Below are positions 35,468 through 43,552 of a stretch of 64,000 bases of DNA, one piece after another. Each line of letters begins with the position of its first letter. Positions within the stretch are counted from its first letter, which is position 1. Location of the stretch: the NCBI GenBank assembly GCA_003241895.1, contig QBLY01000002.1, positions 124,001 through 188,000 on the forward strand, given 5' to 3'. The notes under the pieces were generated by a model. The model was given only the letters and a program-made list of their open reading frames with translations, did not search any database and had not been told where the DNA came from. Position numbers and translations under genes: made by a program. Source of the stretch: Lysobacteraceae bacterium (GTDB lineage: Bacteria; Pseudomonadota; Gammaproteobacteria; Xanthomonadales; Xanthomonadaceae).

Positions 35468-37876
35468 ATGCGCGGTTCGATCCAGATCGGGGAAACCATC
35501 GGGCCATTCGTCATCGTCGCCAAGCTGGGACGTGGCGGCATGTCCACGGTGTACAACGCGTACGAAACCGGTCTGGACCGCGAGGTGGCGCTGAAGGTCC
35601 TGCCCATCGACCTGCTGGAGGAGCCGGGTTTCACCGAGCGCTTCGAACGCGAGGCGCGCCTGATCGCCAAGCTCGAGCATCCGCACATCGTGCCGCTTTA
35701 CAGCTACGGCATCGACGACGGCGTGCCGTGGATGGCGCTGCGGCTGGTGCGTGGCGGCCACATGGGCGATCGCATGGAGCGCGAGCCGCTGGGCCGTGAT
35801 TCCGGCCTGGCCTATTTCACGATGATCGCCGACGCCCTCGACCACGCGCACAGCCTGGGCGTGGTGCATCGCGACCTCAAGCCACAGAACGTGCTGCTGG
35901 GCGAACGCGGCGAACTGTACCTGGCCGACTTCGGCATCTCGCGCCTGCTGCAGGGCCGCACCACCATCACCAGCACCGGCGCCGTGCTCGGCACGCCCCA
36001 GTACATGTCGCCCGAACAGGCGCAGGGCGACCAGATCGGTCCCGCCACCGACGTGTATTCGGTTGGCATCATGGTTTACCAGTGGCTGACCGGGACGCTG
36101 CCCTTCGACGCGGACACGCCTTACGCGGTGATGTACAAGCACGTCAACGCGCCGCTGGCGCTCGAACGCCTGTCGGACCTTCCCGAGCGCGCGGTGCAGG
36201 TGATCGCACGCGCCCTGTCCAAGAAACCCGAAGAGCGCTGGGTCAGCGCTGGACAGTTCGTTGAAAAGCTGGTGTCGGCGCTGGACGGCGACGCAGCCGA
36301 AGGCGGTCGGAAGGGGCCGCGGTTTGCTTCGCCGGTGGCGGCCGCCATCTCGGCGCGCAGGCTGCAGAAGGTGCCGACGCCACCCACCAGCCTGCATCCG
36401 CCGGCGAAGCTGGACGGCAGCGAAGCGGCCCCGGCCCAGGGCGATCCGAAGGCACCGGTACCGCCGACATCGATCCGCCTGCGCGCGCTCGCCGCCAATG
36501 CCGCTTTCAACGCCGCCCAGGCCGCGGCCGCCGCCAATCCTGCAGCCGAGCCGGTGAGCCCGGTGCCGCCGCGTGCCACCACGCCCCCGCGCGGGTCGGG
36601 TCCGGTGGCGGAACCGCCGGTGGACGCCACCGCGCAGACCCGCATCGGCCAGGCGCTGGAGTTCCGTCCGCGCGGCGCCGTCGCCCCGCCGCCCAAGCGC
36701 AGCCCGATGATCTTCGTCGCCGCCGCCGCGCTGTTGGGCGCAGTGGTGCTGGTCGGGTTCGTGCTCAGCCGATCGCCCCGGGCGCCGGTGGCCGAAGCCG
36801 GGCCCGTGGCCGCCGCTCCCGTGGCGGCGCCCGTGGCACCGGTGCCGCCGCTGCCGCTGCCGGTGGGCGATGCCCGCCTGCTGCTTGAAACCGACGCCGA
36901 CTGCAGCCTGGCGCTGGACGGCATCCATCGCGGCTTGCTCAAGCTGCAGGCCACGCAGCGCTTCGAGCTGGCGGCCGGAAGTTACACCGTCAGCTGCACC
37001 AGCCTTGCGCATCCGGATGTGACGGTGTCCCAGGACGTGGCCGTCGCGCTGGACGAACCGTCGGTGGTGCTGTTCGAACTCAAGGCCAAGATCGATACGA
37101 TCGACCGGCTGCGCACGGCCGAACAGGCGCGCCTGGCCGAAGAGGCGCGGCAGAAAGCCGACACCGTCCGCATTGCGGAGGAGCGCGAAGCCGCCGAAGC
37201 CCAGCGCCGTATCGGAGATGCGCGCCAGGCCGAGGCCGACCGCGTCGCCAGGGCGAGGCAGATCGAAGCCGGCCGCCGGGCTGCGGAAACCAGCAAGCTG
37301 GAGCAGGCGCGTGCCGTGGCCCAGGCCCGCCGCGAACTGGAAACCCGCAAGCTGGAGGAGGCGCGCGCCGCCGCCGCCGCTCGTGCGGCCGGCATCGCCG
37401 CGCCGGCCCGGCCCGCCGCGGCGCCCACGGCGCCGGGTCCCGTTGACGCCGAGGCCGCGCGCGTGGCCGAACAGCGCCGCCGCGCCGCGCAGGAAGCGGC
37501 CCGCAAGCAGCGCGAAGCGCGCTTGGCCGAAAGTAAGGTGGCAGAGGCGGCCGAGGCCGCGCGCATCGTCAACGCACAGGCCGCCGCGCAGGCGGCGGCA
37601 GCCGCCGTCGCCGCCGCCGTGCCGAAGCGGCTGACGCCGATCGCCGTCAGCACGCCGCAGCCGGACTATCCGCCCGTTGCCCTGCGCAGCGGCATCACCG
37701 GCTCGGTGGAGGTGCAGATCACCGTACGCCGCGACGGCAGCGTCGCCAACGTGCGGATCCTGTCGGCCAAGCCGCGCGGCACCTTCGAGCGCTCGGTGCT
37801 GGCGTCGCTGCGCAAATGGCGTTTCCAGCCGCTCGACGAAGAAGTGAAGATCATCCGCACGATCAACTTCCGCTGA
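35468..37876 (+). CDS. Ser/Thr protein kinase fused to a TonB C-terminal domain
   Basis: 802 aa. Residues 10-275 are a Hanks-type kinase: GRGGMSTVY, catalytic Lys43 (VALKVLP), HRDLKPQN (134-141, Asp136), DFG and APE-like MSPEQ. A Pro/Ala linker leads to one membrane helix (about 414-434). Outside it lie a PEGA-like beta domain (about 467-545), a long Ala/Arg/Glu coiled coil (545-725) and a TonB C-terminal domain (TPQPDYPPVALRSGITGSVEVQITV ... FERSVLASLRKWRFQP). So the kinase is cytosolic and the TonB part periplasmic. TonB domains normally contact outer-membrane receptors. No ExbB/ExbD genes are near. Confidence 0.9.
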   Translation: MRGSIQIGETIGPFVIVAKLGRGGMSTVYNAYETGLDREVALKVLPIDLLEEPGFTERFEREARLIAKLEHPHIVPLYSYGIDDGVPWMALRLVRGGHMGDRMEREPLGRDSGLAYFTMIADALDHAHSLGVVHRDLKPQNVLLGERGELYLADFGISRLLQGRTTITSTGAVLGTPQYMSPEQAQGDQIGPATDVYSVGIMVYQWLTGTLPFDADTPYAVMYKHVNAPLALERLSDLPERAVQVIARALSKKPEERWVSAGQFVEKLVSALDGDAAEGGRKGPRFASPVAAAISARRLQKVPTPPTSLHPPAKLDGSEAAPAQGDPKAPVPPTSIRLRALAANAAFNAAQAAAAANPAAEPVSPVPPRATTPPRGSGPVAEPPVDATAQTRIGQALEFRPRGAVAPPPKRSPMIFVAAAALLGAVVLVGFVLSRSPRAPVAEAGPVAAAPVAAPVAPVPPLPLPVGDARLLLETDADCSLALDGIHRGLLKLQATQRFELAAGSYTVSCTSLAHPDVTVSQDVAVALDEPSVVLFELKAKIDTIDRLRTAEQARLAEEARQKADTVRIAEEREAAEAQRRIGDARQAEADRVARARQIEAGRRAAETSKLEQARAVAQARRELETRKLEEARAAAAARAAGIAAPARPAAAPTAPGPVDAEAARVAEQRRRAAQEAARKQREARLAESKVAEAAEAARIVNAQAAAQAAAAAVAAAVPKRLTPIAVSTPQPDYPPVALRSGITGSVEVQITVRRDGSVANVRILSAKPRGTFERSVLASLRKWRFQPLDEEVKIIRTINFR

Positions 37877-37895
37877 TCGCGCGGCCGATCAGCGG
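37870..37895. terminator. Hairpin spanning both stop codons of convergent genes
   Basis: Perfect 10-bp inverted repeat CCGCTGATCG / CGATCAGCGG with a 6-nt loop. The kinase stop TGA is in the left arm and the amidohydrolase stop (TCA on this strand) is in the right arm. No T-tract follows on either side, so it is at best a weak terminator. Confidence 0.5.
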
Positions 37896-39160
37896 CCGGA
37901 ATAGGCCCGCGGCAGGGCGGCTTCCGGCGCCAGGTAGCGGTCGCGCAGCTCAGTCTGGCGCGAACGCATGCTGGCGGGCTTGCCGGCGAACCACACTTGT
38001 TCGGCCAGCGTGTTCACTTCCAGCGGGTCGCCGCTCCACAGCACCAGGTCGGCCACCTGGCCCACTTCGATGCGGCCGCGCTGCGCCGACAGCCCGAACA
38101 CCTGGGCCGGCACCGAAGTCAGGCCCGCGAGCCCGGCTTCCCACGGCAGGCCATACGCCACGGCCGTGCCGGCCAGCTGGCGGATCTTGCGCGCGTTGTG
38201 GGTGGCGTCGCCGCCCTGGGTGAAGCCCACCACCACGCCGGCCCGATGCAGGCGCGCGGCGTTTTCGAGCGTGGAGCCCAGGGCGTCGAAGCTCGAAGGC
38301 AGGTTGGCAAGCGCGTCCACGAACACCGGCGCGTTCGCGGCTTTCAGTTCGGCCGCCACCATCCAGGCCTCGCTGCCGCCGACGATCACCGGCTTCATGC
38401 CCTGCCTGCGCGCGAACGCCAGCACCTGCCGGATGTCCGCCGCGCGGTCCACGTGGAAGACCACGCGGCCACCGGCCAGGTAGCGCGCCAGCGCGGTGCG
38501 GCCGGCGCGCGTCAGCAGGCCGTCGCCACTGCCGGCGCGGGCCTCGGACACGGCCTGTTCAAGCAGCATCCACTGGCCCGCGCGGCTGCCGCCCGAAAGC
38601 GGCGAAGCGCCGGCACCCAGGTTCACGAACAGGCTGCGGCTGCCGGCCAACGCGGCGTCGAAGCGACCGTCGAGCAGCATCGCGCTGCCCTGTCCGGCGA
38701 CGAAGCTGCCGCCCGGCAGGCTGCCCGGCGACAGCACGGTGAAGGTGATGCCCTCCACCCGCGTCACCGCGATCGCGGCCGAGCGCGGGTTGTAGGCCAC
38801 GTCCACGTCGAACTCCGGGCGCCACGAGCTGCCCTCGTGCGCCGGCATCATCGCGCCCAGCGCGAGGTTGGCGTCCACGGTGGCGGCCTCGCCCGACACT
38901 TCCTCGATGCCCAGGCCCGTGAGGCCGGCAAACAGGCCCGGCGTCAGCGGCCGGCCCCTGGCGTCCACCACGGTGACGCCCGCGGGCGCGGCGAGGTTGG
39001 CTCCCACGGCGCGCACCACGCCGCCCTGCACCAGCACGTCGCGGCCCTTGAGCGTGCCCTGGGCGCCGGCGGTGTGCACGGTGGCGTTGCGCACCAGCAG
39101 GTCCTGCGCGGCGACGGGCAGGGCGAGGGCAAGCGTGAAAGCAATCAGCAGGCGCTTCAT
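37889..39160 (-). CDS. Amidohydrolase-fold protein lacking the HxH metal site
   Basis: 423 aa. Signal peptide (LLIAFTLALALPVAA-Q), then an amidohydrolase fold: LLVRNATVHT, TPGLFAGLTGLG and the C-terminal GRIEVGQVADLVLWSGDPL. In active family members the PGxxDxHxH strand carries two His; here the aligned residues are Leu80 and Gly82, so the usual metal pair is missing. It overlaps the preceding gene (39157-40545), which has the motif, by an ATGA junction. The two are co-translated and could form a heteromer with one catalytic and one supporting subunit. Substrate unknown. Confidence 0.85.
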   Translation of the reverse strand: MKRLLIAFTLALALPVAAQDLLVRNATVHTAGAQGTLKGRDVLVQGGVVRAVGANLAAPAGVTVVDARGRPLTPGLFAGLTGLGIEEVSGEAATVDANLALGAMMPAHEGSSWRPEFDVDVAYNPRSAAIAVTRVEGITFTVLSPGSLPGGSFVAGQGSAMLLDGRFDAALAGSRSLFVNLGAGASPLSGGSRAGQWMLLEQAVSEARAGSGDGLLTRAGRTALARYLAGGRVVFHVDRAADIRQVLAFARRQGMKPVIVGGSEAWMVAAELKAANAPVFVDALANLPSSFDALGSTLENAARLHRAGVVVGFTQGGDATHNARKIRQLAGTAVAYGLPWEAGLAGLTSVPAQVFGLSAQRGRIEVGQVADLVLWSGDPLEVNTLAEQVWFAGKPASMRSRQTELRDRYLAPEAALPRAYSGR

Positions 39161-40545
39161 GGCGCCACCTCCTGGCCGAGCATGAAGTCGGTGACGGGCT
39201 GCCTCGACGGATCGTTGATGTCGTACAGCAGGGCGCCGTCCACGTAGACGTTTTCGGCCTTGGCGTAGACGCTGAAGGGATTACCGCTCCACACCACCAC
39301 GTCGGCCATCTTGCCCGCGGACAGTTCGCCGGTCTGGTCGGCGATGCCGATGGCGCGCGCGGCGTTGGTGGTGAGCCAGCGGATGGCGCGTTCGGGCGGC
39401 AGCTCAAGGCCCACGCGCTCGCCGCGCACCATCACCTTCGCCGCTTCCTGGTTCAGGCGCTGGATGCCTTCGGCGGAATCCGAATGCACGATCGCGCAGC
39501 CCTTGTCCGGGCGGTCCACCAGGGCGATGTTTTCCTGGATGCCGTCGTAGGCCTCCATCTTGAAGCCCCACCAGTCGGCCCACAGCGCGCCGCATACGCC
39601 TTCCCCGGCCAGCCGGTCGGCGATCTTGTAGGCCTCCACGGCGTGGTGGAAGGCGGCGATCTTGAAGTCGAATTCCTTGGCCAGGTCCAGCATCAGCGCC
39701 ATCTCGTCGGCGCGATAGCAGTGGATCTGCACGGTGATCTCGCCGCGCAGCACGCCGGCCAGCGTGTCCAGCCTCAAATCGCGCGTGGGCGGCTCGGCCG
39801 CGTCGGCGTCCTTGCCCTTCTTGCGGCCGGTGTGGGCCGGCTCCGCTTCGTACTTTTCCCAAGCGCGGCGGTAGGCCTGCGCTTCGATGAACGCGGCGCG
39901 GTAGCCGGCCAGATTGCCCATGCGCGTCATCGGCGACTGGCCCTGGCTGCCGTAAACGCGCTTGGGGTTTTCGCCGCAGGCCATCTTCAGGCCGTGCGGG
40001 GCCCCGGGGAACTTCATGTCCTGCACGGTGAGGGCGGCGACGTTCTTGAGCACGGTGCCGCGGCCGCCGATCAGGTTGGCCGAGCCGGGCAGCACCATCA
40101 GCGAGGTCACGCCGCCGGCCAGCGCCGTGGCGAAGCCCGGGTCCTGCGGCCACACGCCGTGTTCGGCCCAGACCTGGGCGGTCACGGGCGCGGTCATTTC
40201 GTTGCCGTCCTCGTGCGCGGTGACGCCCGGGCTGGGATACACGCCCAAGTGCGAGTGCACATCGATGATGCCCGGGGTCACCCACTTGCCCGTGCCGTCG
40301 ACCACCGTTGCGCCGGTGTCGGCCAAGCCCTTGCCGACCTTGGCGATGCGGCCGTCGCGCATCAGCACGTCGGCGCCCTCAAGCCGCTCGCCGTTGCCCA
40401 CCAGCACGGTGGCGTTGCGGATCAGCACCGGGCCCGAGGCGATCGGGCGGTAGGTGCTGGCGAACGGTTCCTGCGCTGCCGGCGCCAGCGCCGGCAGCGC
40501 AAGCGTGATGGCGGCCAGCAGCGTGGCCTTCAAACACATGGACAT
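39157..40545 (-). CDS. Exported amidohydrolase
   Basis: 462 aa. Signal peptide (LKATLLAAITLALPALAPAA-Q), then an imidazolonepropionase-type amidohydrolase: VLIRNATVLVGNGE, TPGIIDVHSHLG with His97 and His99, and later VQIHCYRADEM and FHHAVEAYKIAD as candidate His ligands. The C-terminal block is AGKMADVVVWSGNPF. ATG 40545 has GGGGAG about 7 nt upstream. It is the first gene of a pair with the HxH-less homologue. Exported tandem amidohydrolases of this kind occur in xanthomonads and other heterotrophs and are usually annotated only generally. A role in peptide or amide breakdown outside the cytosol is an inference. Confidence 0.88.
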   Translation of the reverse strand: MSMCLKATLLAAITLALPALAPAAQEPFASTYRPIASGPVLIRNATVLVGNGERLEGADVLMRDGRIAKVGKGLADTGATVVDGTGKWVTPGIIDVHSHLGVYPSPGVTAHEDGNEMTAPVTAQVWAEHGVWPQDPGFATALAGGVTSLMVLPGSANLIGGRGTVLKNVAALTVQDMKFPGAPHGLKMACGENPKRVYGSQGQSPMTRMGNLAGYRAAFIEAQAYRRAWEKYEAEPAHTGRKKGKDADAAEPPTRDLRLDTLAGVLRGEITVQIHCYRADEMALMLDLAKEFDFKIAAFHHAVEAYKIADRLAGEGVCGALWADWWGFKMEAYDGIQENIALVDRPDKGCAIVHSDSAEGIQRLNQEAAKVMVRGERVGLELPPERAIRWLTTNAARAIGIADQTGELSAGKMADVVVWSGNPFSVYAKAENVYVDGALLYDINDPSRQPVTDFMLGQEVAP

Positions 40546-40680
40546 GGATGGACTCCCCTTTGAAGCGCCCACCCTAGCCGGGCCAGGCGGGCATTGCCAA
40601 GGGGTGCCGGGCCTTCACGCGGCGGCCACGTTAGAATGAACGGGCAAGGCATAGAAGAAAAACAACAGGGAGAAAACACA

Positions 40681-41457
40681 GTGAAAGACAAACAGGAAAT
40701 CGTCAGCAACTGGCTGCCCCGCTACACGGGCGTGCCGCTGGGCGAATTCGGCGAACATATCCTGCTGACCAATTTCGGCGGTTACCTTAATACGTTCGCG
40801 CGCCTCACCGGCGCACCGATCGTCGGCGCCGACCGGCCGATGCCCAGCGCCACCGCCGACGGCATCACCATGATCAACTTCGGCATGGGCAGCGCCAATG
40901 CCGCCACGGTGATGGACCTGCTGTCGGCCATCGACCCCAAGGCGGTGCTGTTCCTGGGCAAGTGCGGCGGGCTCAAGCGCAAGAACCAGCTGGGCGACCT
41001 GATCCTGCCCATCGCGGCCATCCGCGGCGAGGGCACCAGCAACGATTACCTGTTGCCCGAAGTGCCGGCGCTACCGGCCTTCGCGCTGCAGCGCGCCGTG
41101 TCCACCATGATCCGCGACCTCGAGCACGACTACTGGACCGGCACGGTGTTCACCACCAACCGCCGCGTCTGGGAGCACGACGAGCCGTTCAAGGAATACC
41201 TGCGCAAGCTGCGCTGCATGGCCATCGACATGGAGACGGCGACGATCTTCTCGGCCGGCTTCGCCAATTCGATCCCGGCCGGCGCGCTGCTGCTGGTGTC
41301 GGACCAGCCGATGATCCCGGAAGGCATCAAGACCGAAGCGTCCGACCGCGTGGTGACCGAGTACTTCGTCGAGCGCCACATCCAGATCGGCATCGAAGCG
41401 CTGCGGCTGATCCGACGCCACGGCAAATCGGTCAAGCACCTGCGCTTCGACGAGTAA
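40681..41457 (+). CDS. AMP nucleosidase (short, PNP-fold type)
   Basis: 258 aa. Splits AMP (or a related nucleotide) into adenine and ribose 5-phosphate, adjusting adenylate pools. The nucleoside-phosphorylase fold shows INFGMGSANAATVMDLL, LFLGKCGGLKRK, EGTSNDYL, FTTNRRVWEHD, AIDMETATIFSAG and LLLVSDQPMIPEGIKTE, in line with the shorter AMN-like subfamily (about 260 aa) that lacks the regulatory N-terminal domain of E. coli Amn. GTG 40681 has GGGAG 8 nt upstream; ATG 40636 would add 15 residues without an RBS. Convergent with a small lipoprotein gene, 3 bp apart. Confidence 0.88.
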   Translation: MKDKQEIVSNWLPRYTGVPLGEFGEHILLTNFGGYLNTFARLTGAPIVGADRPMPSATADGITMINFGMGSANAATVMDLLSAIDPKAVLFLGKCGGLKRKNQLGDLILPIAAIRGEGTSNDYLLPEVPALPAFALQRAVSTMIRDLEHDYWTGTVFTTNRRVWEHDEPFKEYLRKLRCMAIDMETATIFSAGFANSIPAGALLLVSDQPMIPEGIKTEASDRVVTEYFVERHIQIGIEALRLIRRHGKSVKHLRFDE

Positions 41458-41460
41458 GCG

Positions 41461-41790
41461 CTACCAGTTGAAGCGGAAGCCCACCACGTCCGGCGCCGGC
41501 TTGGCGTCGCTGAAGCGCACCGTGCATTCCACGATCTGCTTCACTTCCGACGTCAGGCCGGGCTCAATGACGATCGGGGCGGTGAGGTATTTTTCACCGT
41601 TGGGCGCGTCCGCCATGCTGGCGGCCAGCGCCGCCATGTCGAGCTCGTAGAGCTTGCCGTCGAGGCGCGAGGTGGACGCTTCCTCGCAGGCCTTGGCAGC
41701 CAGCTCGTTCGGCGTGCCGGCGGCTGGTTCGCCACCACCGCCGCAGGCGGCCAGCGCCGCGGCCATCGATATCACCACCCAAGTTCGCAT
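41461..41790 (-). CDS. Small lipoprotein of unknown function
   Basis: 109 aa. Lipoprotein signal ending MAAALAAC-GGGG, then a soluble domain with two further Cys (AAKACEEAST and IVECTVRF) that could form one disulfide in the periplasm. Nothing in it points to a function. ATG 41790 is the start that gives a proper lipobox. It lies 3 bp from the stop of AMP nucleosidase on the other strand. The 133 bp upstream, up to the glutaredoxin gene, hold no feature I can name. Confidence 0.75.
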   Translation of the reverse strand: MRTWVVISMAAALAACGGGGEPAAGTPNELAAKACEEASTSRLDGKLYELDMAALAASMADAPNGEKYLTAPIVIEPGLTSEVKQIVECTVRFSDAKPAPDVVGFRFNW

Positions 41791-41923
41791 CCCACCCTCC
41801 TGGTCCAAGCCATTGCCCGAGTGCCAGGGAACTCCGGCCGGGCGGGCCTGCAGACGCCCTCAAATTAGCGCAAATGCTCTATGTGCGCCAATAGCGCTCA
41901 CCTGGGGGGGCTGGACCGGACAC

Positions 41924-42853
41924 TTAGTAGCGGGGCACCGACGGGTCGATATCGCTCGACCAGGCGTCTATGCCGCCCTCGACGTTGTACAGGTCGTGGA
42001 AGCCCAGGTTGCGGAAATGCTCGGCGGCCTGGCGGCTGGAGTTGCCGTGATGGCACAGGAAGGCGATCGGCAGGTCCTTGGGCAGTTCGGCCAGGCGGCC
42101 GGCGCTGTCCTCGTCCAGGACCTCGTGCGGGTGCGGGAAGGGCGCCAGGGCGCGGGCGTGGGCCGGGCGCACGTCCACCACGTCGATGGTGCCGGCGATG
42201 ATCTGGTCGTGCAGCTGCTGCACCGTCATGGACTTCACGGCGGGCGGTGCGTTGGGGTTGTGGATGGCCAGGCCGGCGCCGCGGACGTCTTCCACCCAGT
42301 CGATGCGGATGCCGCGGGCTCGGGGCGCGCTGGCGAGGTCCAGGTGCAGGCGGATGCCGGCGGCCTCGCTGACGATCTCCTGGCCGGTGGCCGGCTTGAG
42401 CTCGAAGCGGGCGTTGAAGCGCGGGTCCACCGACAGGTGCAGCACGGCGCCGTCGTCGTTGCCGGCGATGGCGCGGCCGATGGCCTCGGCGGCGGCGGGC
42501 GTGATCTCGATCGGCGGCGGGGTACGGTCGGGCGCGGCCAGGCCCAGCGCCTCGTGCAGCTCGCCGCTGTTGAGCATCTGCTCGATGATGTCGCTGCCGC
42601 CCAGCAGTTCGCCGCCGACGTAGAGCTGGGGAATGGTCGGCCACTGGCCGTAGACCTTGATGCCTTCGCGGATTTCGGCGTCGGCCAGCACGTCCACGTG
42701 GCCGAAACCGGGCACCAGCCCGCCCAGGATGCCCACCGCCTTGGCCGAGAAGCCGCACTGCGGCCCCTGCGGGTTGCCCTTCATGAACAGTACGACGTGG
42801 TGCGCGCCCAGGATGGATTCGATGCGTGCGCGCGTTTCGGGTGACAGGGACAT
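41924..42853 (-). CDS. Monothiol glutaredoxin / A-type-like / rhodanese fusion
   Basis: 309 aa, three domains. Residues 1-105: Grx4-type monothiol glutaredoxin with CGFS (Cys33) and the WPTIPQLYVGGELLGGSDI glutathione/Fe-S groove. Residues 115-207: a domain that follows the IscA/ErpA A-type pattern (EITPAAAEAI ... HNPNAPPAVKSM) but lacks all three cluster-binding Cys (the GCSG and CGCG sites). Residues 208-309: rhodanese with active loop CHHGNSS (Cys267). Grx4 proteins carry [2Fe-2S] clusters and rhodanese moves sulfane sulfur, so a role in Fe-S supply or repair is likely. ATG 42853 matches the family start. A 59-bp gap separates it from the upstream SGNH gene. Confidence 0.9.
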   Translation of the reverse strand: MSLSPETRARIESILGAHHVVLFMKGNPQGPQCGFSAKAVGILGGLVPGFGHVDVLADAEIREGIKVYGQWPTIPQLYVGGELLGGSDIIEQMLNSGELHEALGLAAPDRTPPPIEITPAAAEAIGRAIAGNDDGAVLHLSVDPRFNARFELKPATGQEIVSEAAGIRLHLDLASAPRARGIRIDWVEDVRGAGLAIHNPNAPPAVKSMTVQQLHDQIIAGTIDVVDVRPAHARALAPFPHPHEVLDEDSAGRLAELPKDLPIAFLCHHGNSSRQAAEHFRNLGFHDLYNVEGGIDAWSSDIDPSVPRY

Positions 42854-42912
42854 GGCCGGCTCCAGTGGGGGATACGGCATTTTACCCCCATGCGCTGAAC
42901 ACCAACGCCCCT

Positions 42913-43539
42913 CTAGCGCGGGGAGGGGTTGAGCAGGGTGAGGCCGGCCGGCAGCGCCAGCCGGGTCCAGGCGGCGTACATCGCCACCGAGGGGTGCAGG
43001 CCGTCGGCCGCGACGCCGTCCGGATGCGCGCCGAACTGGCGGCTGATGGGCGCGACGTCCACGAAGGCGACCCCGCGGGCCGCGCACAGGCCCGACGCGG
43101 CGGCGTTGTAGGCGTCCAGCTCACCGGCAACCAGGGCCGTGTCGCGGCCGGAGGCCTGGCCGAAGGGCGTTACGCCCCAATCGGGTATCGACAGCACCAG
43201 CACGCGGTCGGCGCGCCCGCCGGCCAGAGCGACGGCGCGCTCGAGCAGGGCCGCGAACTCCCGCGCGTAGTCGGCCGCGTCGCGGCCGCGGTACTGGTTG
43301 TTCACGCCGATCAGCAGGCTCACCAGGTCCCAGGCGCCCAGCGGCCCGGCCGCGTCCATGGCGGCCGACAGTTCGTCGGTGGACCAGCCGGTGGTGGCGA
43401 TGATGCGCGGGTCGGCGACGGTGACGCCGCGTTCGCGCAGCGCCGCGGCCAGCTGCATCGGCCAGCGCCCGGACTCGGGCACCGATTCGCCGATGGTGTA
43501 CGAGTCGCCCAGCGCCAGGTAGTTCAGCGGCTGCGCCAC
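42913..43539 (-). CDS. SGNH/GDSL hydrolase
   Basis: 208 aa. Esterase or acyl-hydrolase of the SGNH fold: block I LALGDSYT (Ser nucleophile at residue 12), a Gly in block II (ATTGWST), block III GVNNQY and block V DGLHPS with the catalytic Asp and His. No signal peptide, so cytosolic, like the lysophospholipase L1/arylesterase branch. The substrate is unknown. The start is uncertain: GTG 43539, after the preceding stop, is used; GTG 43572 would overlap the aminotransferase by 20 nt. Translation is probably coupled to the aminotransferase gene. Confidence 0.85.
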   Translation of the reverse strand: MAQPLNYLALGDSYTIGESVPESGRWPMQLAAALRERGVTVADPRIIATTGWSTDELSAAMDAAGPLGAWDLVSLLIGVNNQYRGRDAADYAREFAALLERAVALAGGRADRVLVLSIPDWGVTPFGQASGRDTALVAGELDAYNAAASGLCAARGVAFVDVAPISRQFGAHPDGVAADGLHPSVAMYAAWTRLALPAGLTLLNPSPR

Positions 43540-43552
43540 CGGTTTGCCAGCC

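Noticed and set aside
36280-37650. Ala/Arg/Glu-rich region of the kinase as a tandem DNA repeat
   Set aside because: It is a compositional bias of a linker and coiled coil. The repeats at DNA level are not regular.
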